This document shows positions 33,453 through 37,136 of a DNA stretch of 37,136 nucleotides, piece by piece. Source of the stretch: an uncultured Prevotellaceae bacterium (lineage in GTDB: Bacteria; Bacteroidota; Bacteroidia; Bacteroidales; Bacteroidaceae); NCBI GenBank assembly GCA_902786565.1, contig CADACW010000036.1, forward strand, positions 1 to 37,136, given 5' to 3'. The notes under the pieces are model-generated. The model was not told the DNA's origin, made no database searches, and worked only from the letters and a program-made list of their open reading frames with translations. The first letter of the stretch is position 1. Each line of letters begins with the position of its first letter. The position numbers were made by a program, and so were the translations under genes.

Positions 33453-33560
33453 TGTAGGGGCAGGCCCCGTGCCAGCCCGATGCCCCATAGGGGCAGACCC
33501 CGTGCCAGCCCGCAATCCGGTGTAGGGGCAGGCCCCGTGCCAGCCCGATGCCCCGCAGGG
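33453..33560. repeat. REP-type repeat cluster downstream of the RAYT gene
   Basis: Three near-identical copies share the core GTAGGGGCAGGCCCCGTGCC or GGGGCAGACCCCGTGCCAGC, at 33453-33486, 33487-33512 and 33521-33554, each followed by AGCCCG. Each contains a GGGGC-x-GGCCCC-like small palindrome and a GTGCCAGCCCG flank. The same element occurs on the other side of the transposase gene, as expected for a REP family and its cognate RAYT. Confidence 0.85.
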
Positions 33561-33576
33561 GCAATCCCTATACCAC

Positions 33577-34128
33577 CTACCAATTCATCATGCGTAAATC
33601 CTTGCCAACATTGTCGGTGCAACAGATTTCCGCTTCAACGTTGAGGCGGTCGTATTGCCATCTGAGAGGATTGTTATAAATGTAATTCACGACATACTCA
33701 TGCGCCACGGCGTTTCTGATGATGACATCGTAAAAGCGGGTCTGCCACAGTCGGAGGTCGAATCGCGGCCATCCCTGCTCCTTCACGCCATGTATATACC
33801 CATTGGTGCTCTTGCTCTTGAACCACCGCACCGCCTCCGTCACACTCGCCTCACCCTGATTGGAAAGGAGAGAATGGAAATGGTTGGGCATAACGATATG
33901 AGCAACATCATCCAGCCCAGAAAACGCGAGGAGCATCAGCTGGTACGACTCCTCCACCATCCTACCCGCTTCATTGAGTATGAGTTCACCTTTATGCACC
34001 TCACCGAAACGGCACACTCGCCCTTGCGTGACGATGGTGATGAAATAGCAGCCTGACGCAGAATAATCAAAGCCATTCAGCCGCAAGCTGTTCCGCCGTG
34101 TCGGAAACGATGTATCAGTATGGCTCAT
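33577..34128 (-). CDS. REP-associated tyrosine transposase (RAYT, Y1/HUH)
   Basis: 183 residues. The HUH metal-binding motif is in HIVMPNHFHSLL, followed by a helix with VRWFKSKSTNGYIHG, in which a Tyr can act as nucleophile, and by WQTRFYDVIIRN and YNNPLRWQYD near the end. These are the marks of TnpA_REP proteins, domesticated relatives of IS200/IS605 transposases that cut and join REP palindromes. REPs of one family lie on both sides, forming a REPtron. The gene looks intact. Its presence immediately upstream of batB may explain the missing batA neighbour. Confidence 0.9.
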   Translation of the reverse strand: MSHTDTSFPTRRNSLRLNGFDYSASGCYFITIVTQGRVCRFGEVHKGELILNEAGRMVEESYQLMLLAFSGLDDVAHIVMPNHFHSLLSNQGEASVTEAVRWFKSKSTNGYIHGVKEQGWPRFDLRLWQTRFYDVIIRNAVAHEYVVNYIYNNPLRWQYDRLNVEAEICCTDNVGKDLRMMNW

Positions 34129-34137
34129 TATACATTA

Positions 34138-34452
34138 TTATTTATATACGCGCATATCAACAATATGTAGGGGCAGGCCCTGTGCCAGCCCGATGGCCCG
34201 TGGGCCACATTTACGTTCCATTTGCAACTGCCTGACCGCTGCAACTCTTGCCCTTGCGGGCAATCGGGCTGGCACAGGGCCTGCCCCTACACCGGAGGAC
34301 GGCAGAGCCGCGTCGTGCAAATAGCAGCAGCAGAGCCATGCGCTCCAGTTGTATGCACGAAGGAAGGTGCCCTCCTTCCAGAGGTGCAGCTCCATGCGGT
34401 CGGCGGTGGTGCGGCTGTTCTCTTGTATTGCTATTTCTTTTGTCAGTGACAT
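34138..34452 (-). pseudogene. 5' fragment of a Bacteroidales protein interrupted by REPs
   Basis: The open frame starts at ATG 34452 and its first 46 or so residues look like real protein (RMELHLWKEGTFLRAYNWSA), resembling, from memory only, the start of a family of hypothetical Bacteroidales proteins. From about 34314 downward the frame runs through two REP copies and encodes only repeat-derived sequence (GAGPVPARLPA, GLAQGLPLH). I infer that the original gene was cut off by REP insertion or rearrangement. Confidence 0.45.
34166..34291. repeat. Inverted pair of REP elements upstream of the RAYT gene
   Basis: One copy (34166-34198) lies in the same orientation as the downstream cluster, TGTAGGGGCAGGCCCTGTGC and on. 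A second (34265-34291) is its inverse, CGGGCTGGCACAGGGCCTGC and on. The pair can fold into a large cruciform, the BIME-like form typical of REPs. Confidence 0.8.
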
Positions 34453-34492
34453 ATTTCTTTGTTTTGTCTTGTTAATGGTTTCTTACGATGCC

Positions 34493-34581
34493 ATCATTTT
34501 CCTGACACAGGCCTGCGGACGGGGCCTCAACGCGCCCTTGGGGGCGCGGCCCCGCCCACTGGCCTACGTCAGGAAAATGAT
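34493..34581. repeat. Long inverted repeat with 14-bp perfect ends
   Basis: ATCATTTTCCTGAC at 34493-34506 is the exact reverse complement of GTCAGGAAAATGAT at 34568-34581. Inside, GCGCCC/GGGCGC and GGGGCC/GGCCCC add further nested stems, so nearly the whole 89 bp folds into one hairpin. It lies between the broken gene start and the 3' end of the FISUMP gene, and could be the FISUMP terminator or a small non-autonomous element. Confidence 0.7.
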
Positions 34582-34636
34582 TTCGAATTTCACGTTGCGT
34601 TTTGATTCGCGTTGGGGAAAGGATGCACGGGCAGTT

Positions 34637-37009
34637 CTAACGCACTGGGCGCACGGACTGACCGTCGAGGCGGTAGCTGCCGTACCAGAACGCGAGGTCC
34701 GAAACGAAGTAGAAGGCGTAGGCGCCGTCCGGGCATCTCTCGTTGAGCGACGACGACCAGTAGTAACCGCTCGTGCCAGCGTCGTACAACTCGCCACCCC
34801 AGCCTTCGCCCGCAGCGGGGAGGAACACCGTGCCGCCGTTACTGCCAGTGAACTTACAACCGCTCACACCGTTCTGAGTAGTCCAAGTTGAGGTCGTATT
34901 GTTCACCAGCTCTTGTATCTGAGACAGCGTCGGCATCCGCCAAGGACTGCCCCAGTTGGCAGTCGCGGCATCGTAGCCGGTGCCGGCGATGTCGGAGCCG
35001 ATGTTCACCAAGTGACTATAATCTCCATCGAGGTTGTAGTAACCATACTTGTAAGTAGCCCAGTTGTACACGCTCTTCGGGCTTGTCTCCCCCCAGGCGT
35101 AGTAGTTCCCGTACCCTTCCGGCGTGCTGGCCCCCACGTTGCAGCACGCCCACTTCGTGCCAGAGGGAAGGCCCAGGTCAATCGCATGCGGGTGGTTCTC
35201 GTCGGGGCAGGAGGTCTCGCCCTTTTCCTCACCCTTTGGCTCGGCAAGCATTTCTATACCCATCAGCTTGACTGTAGGATATACCTCGTACTTCTCTGAT
35301 GTTGACATATTGAAGAATGAGGAATACAATTCGGTTGATGGCCCCATATATCCACTCCGAGCATAACTTGTCTTTCCTTCAGTGCTCTCCTTTTCAAAAA
35401 GGGTGAAACCCAAATCTACAGGGAAACAAGCGCCGCTTACCTTCGTCTGCGCAAACAAAGTGGATTTCTCGTCCTTGTCTCTTTCCAGCTTGGTGTCGGA
35501 AAAATTGGGCACAAGGCTGACCCGTGCAAACTCTTTCTCCTTTTTCTTGTGCTCATTGGGCCATCCAAACCATAATAGCTTCACAGGAAGCCCTGTCTTG
35601 AAGAACCCCTTCAGCTTTATCTCGTCACCTTGCAAAGTCTTGTATAAGTCGGTGGAATGTAGCGCATTCTCTATATCTTTCTTATAAAGCATCACGCCAC
35701 CACTGATACTTACTCCTACCTCACCCCTATATGCCACGCTGGCAATATTCCTGTCGGCAAACTCCACACCCAATTCAGCGAAAATACCAAGGCTGGCCTC
35801 TCCTTTTACCATTGCCTGGCCCCCATGGTCATTGGTCAGTTGTATGCCGTTGATGGATGCATGTGGCACATAGAAACTTCTCGACCCCGCCTCAAGGTGG
35901 AATGTATATCTGTAGGACTGGCTCCAGTGCTGCTCCATGCTGACAGAAGCCTCGGCACTGACAAAGCCGCCGGCCCTGGCGTACAGCCACAGGAAGGGAA
36001 TGCCCAGTTCAACGAGTGGAATGTCCACTGCGTCGAAATCATGAGACCAGTTGAGTACACCAGAAATATTGACATCTTCCTTTATGACATCATCCTCCGT
36101 AATGTCAAGGCTGACGACGGTTCCCAACTTCGGGGACACAATCCTGACAAATTTCACCTTGAACGTGGGCGTAAAGCTGATATTCTGTCGGTTTTCAATT
36201 TGAAAAGCCAAATCACCAGCCGGGTCAGGGTAAATATATGGGGTAATGTAGTTGGTCAGCGGGAAATTCATTGTTCCTGGGCTATATGTACGCTCCCAAG
36301 TGTTTTCAATCAACTGACCACCGTCACTTGCTCTCCTGCTGCTCGCATTCACATCGCCTTGGGTGACAAAATAATAGTACTCAAATACATCCTCGAAATC
36401 GACCTTTGAACAGTGAAAAGCTATTTTCCCGTCCACTGTTTCTATGCTCTCCACCCGACCGATGAATCCAGAGCGGAACACATCACTGATTTCTTCCGTC
36501 ACCAATTTGTCGCCAATCCTTGGGAGAATGGCTAAAGGGGTATCCTGCCTGAAGAACACCGTCATAGAGTCTGACGAAACGACATAATCTCTTATATTTC
36601 CTATGAGTGGGATAACGCCTGGCTTGTACTCTGTCTTAGGTGTCACAAACCCCACGCTGTCGATAGCCACAAGCGGAATCATATAGGTGCTGTCGGGGGT
36701 ATATACCACCTGCGATGCAATCTTGTTGTAGCGCAGGCTGTCGGCATCGTAGTGGGAAAAGCCGATGGAGTCTATCTCTTCGCGGAAGAAGGCGTTGAAC
36801 TGCCCGTCGTTGCGGTAGATGAAGAAGGCATCGCCGATGGTGCCGCTGCCAAGGGTCGGGGTATACGTGGCAATGCTCTTTTCGCCATTGGCCATCACAC
36901 TGATCACGTCGATGATATCGCCGATGTTGGCCAGGCCGTCGCCATTCACGTCTGCCTCTTGCCACGCCAAGCCGTGAAGGCCGGAAATGGTCTCGATCAC
37001 AGAGGTCAA
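34637..37009 (-). CDS. Dockerin- and FISUMP-domain surface protein, start lost or outside
   Basis: 790 residues if read from TTG 37009, but the open frame continues upstream to 37084, where an in-frame TAG (37087-37085) ends it. That extension supplies the first half of a dockerin, CGLNGDNVIDKKDL, paired with ADVNGDGLANIGDI at residues about 18-32. No ATG and no signal peptide precede it in frame, so the gene is likely 5'-truncated or frameshifted. A large beta-rich middle region follows. The last 180 residues are a FISUMP-type domain: HAIDLGLPSGTKWACCNVGA, YYAWGET, WRMPTLSQIQEL, SGYYWSSS, ending SVRPVR. Such proteins are normally exported surface proteins of unknown ligand. Confidence 0.7.
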   Translation of the reverse strand: MTSVIETISGLHGLAWQEADVNGDGLANIGDIIDVISVMANGEKSIATYTPTLGSGTIGDAFFIYRNDGQFNAFFREEIDSIGFSHYDADSLRYNKIASQVVYTPDSTYMIPLVAIDSVGFVTPKTEYKPGVIPLIGNIRDYVVSSDSMTVFFRQDTPLAILPRIGDKLVTEEISDVFRSGFIGRVESIETVDGKIAFHCSKVDFEDVFEYYYFVTQGDVNASSRRASDGGQLIENTWERTYSPGTMNFPLTNYITPYIYPDPAGDLAFQIENRQNISFTPTFKVKFVRIVSPKLGTVVSLDITEDDVIKEDVNISGVLNWSHDFDAVDIPLVELGIPFLWLYARAGGFVSAEASVSMEQHWSQSYRYTFHLEAGSRSFYVPHASINGIQLTNDHGGQAMVKGEASLGIFAELGVEFADRNIASVAYRGEVGVSISGGVMLYKKDIENALHSTDLYKTLQGDEIKLKGFFKTGLPVKLLWFGWPNEHKKKEKEFARVSLVPNFSDTKLERDKDEKSTLFAQTKVSGACFPVDLGFTLFEKESTEGKTSYARSGYMGPSTELYSSFFNMSTSEKYEVYPTVKLMGIEMLAEPKGEEKGETSCPDENHPHAIDLGLPSGTKWACCNVGASTPEGYGNYYAWGETSPKSVYNWATYKYGYYNLDGDYSHLVNIGSDIAGTGYDAATANWGSPWRMPTLSQIQELVNNTTSTWTTQNGVSGCKFTGSNGGTVFLPAAGEGWGGELYDAGTSGYYWSSSLNERCPDGAYAFYFVSDLAFWYGSYRLDGQSVRPVR

Positions 37010-37136
37010 GTCTTTCTTGTCTATGACATTGTCGCCGTTTAACCCACATTGCAGCGAGTGTCCAAATACACTTCTGAAAAATTGCTAAAATCTCTATGTT
37101 TTGGGCCTGCAAGCCCCCATTATCCCCCTGTTCCCG

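Noticed and set aside
33453-33560. CRISPR array suggested by GC-rich direct repeats
   Set aside because: Repeats are irregularly spaced, palindromic, also inverted on the other side of the RAYT, and there are no spacers or cas genes.

Overview
The window comes from a Bacteroidales bacterium, most likely Prevotella or a close relative. Putative promoters carry the Bacteroidetes -7 box TAnnTTTG with a TTG/TTTG element about 19-21 bp upstream. The gene set also fits: BatB-E, N-acetylated-amino-acid deacetylase, AddB, GH2, FISUMP and dockerin surface proteins, and a RAYT with its REPs. The flanks are GC-rich by eye, while roughly 14760-20430 is clearly AT-richer and looks like an acquired island.

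Layout. 1-4076 (-): 3'-incomplete secreted repeat protein with a dockerin. 4241-7036 (+): three-module corrinoid methyltransferase fusion. 7048-8778 (-): Na/Pi cotransporter. 9157-14609 (+): PurF-like protein, M20 deacetylase and AddB nuclease. 14826-15504 (+): MntA-HepT toxin-antitoxin pair, closed by a hairpin terminator. About 15655-16049: a probable structured noncoding RNA. 16120-21485 (+): an eight-gene CXXX-repeat peptide system. 21662-24292 (-): GH2 enzyme. 24476-27156 (+): rpiB and a RelA/SpoT protein. 27166-33298 (-): batB-batC-batD-ATPase-batE. 33453-34452: RAYT, REP elements and a broken gene. 34637 to near the window end (-): dockerin/FISUMP protein without a normal start.

The most interesting region is 16120-21485. 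Three precursors each carry a twin-arginine signal followed by an uninterrupted run of Cys-X-X-X units (11, 16 plus one off-register Cys, and 17). They sit with a radical SAM/SPASM maturase, a second SPASM-like protein lacking the SAM-cluster cysteines, a small modification-system protein, a secreted thioredoxin-fold protein (CPPS) fused to a DnaJ-type cysteine cluster, and TatA and TatC. The simplest reading is that the peptide is modified and folded in the cytoplasm and exported folded through a dedicated Tat pore, with the Tat signal also serving as RiPP leader. The component families have been named from genome comparisons. As far as I know the product, the bond chemistry and the role of the Tat genes are not established.

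Other points of note: a UroD-like/homocysteine methyltransferase/corrinoid fusion; a PurF homologue with Gly in place of the catalytic N-terminal Cys; a 21-bp-period array of odd palindromes; and 7-bp-period repeat tracts scattered through intergenic DNA and inside genes, including two signal peptides.
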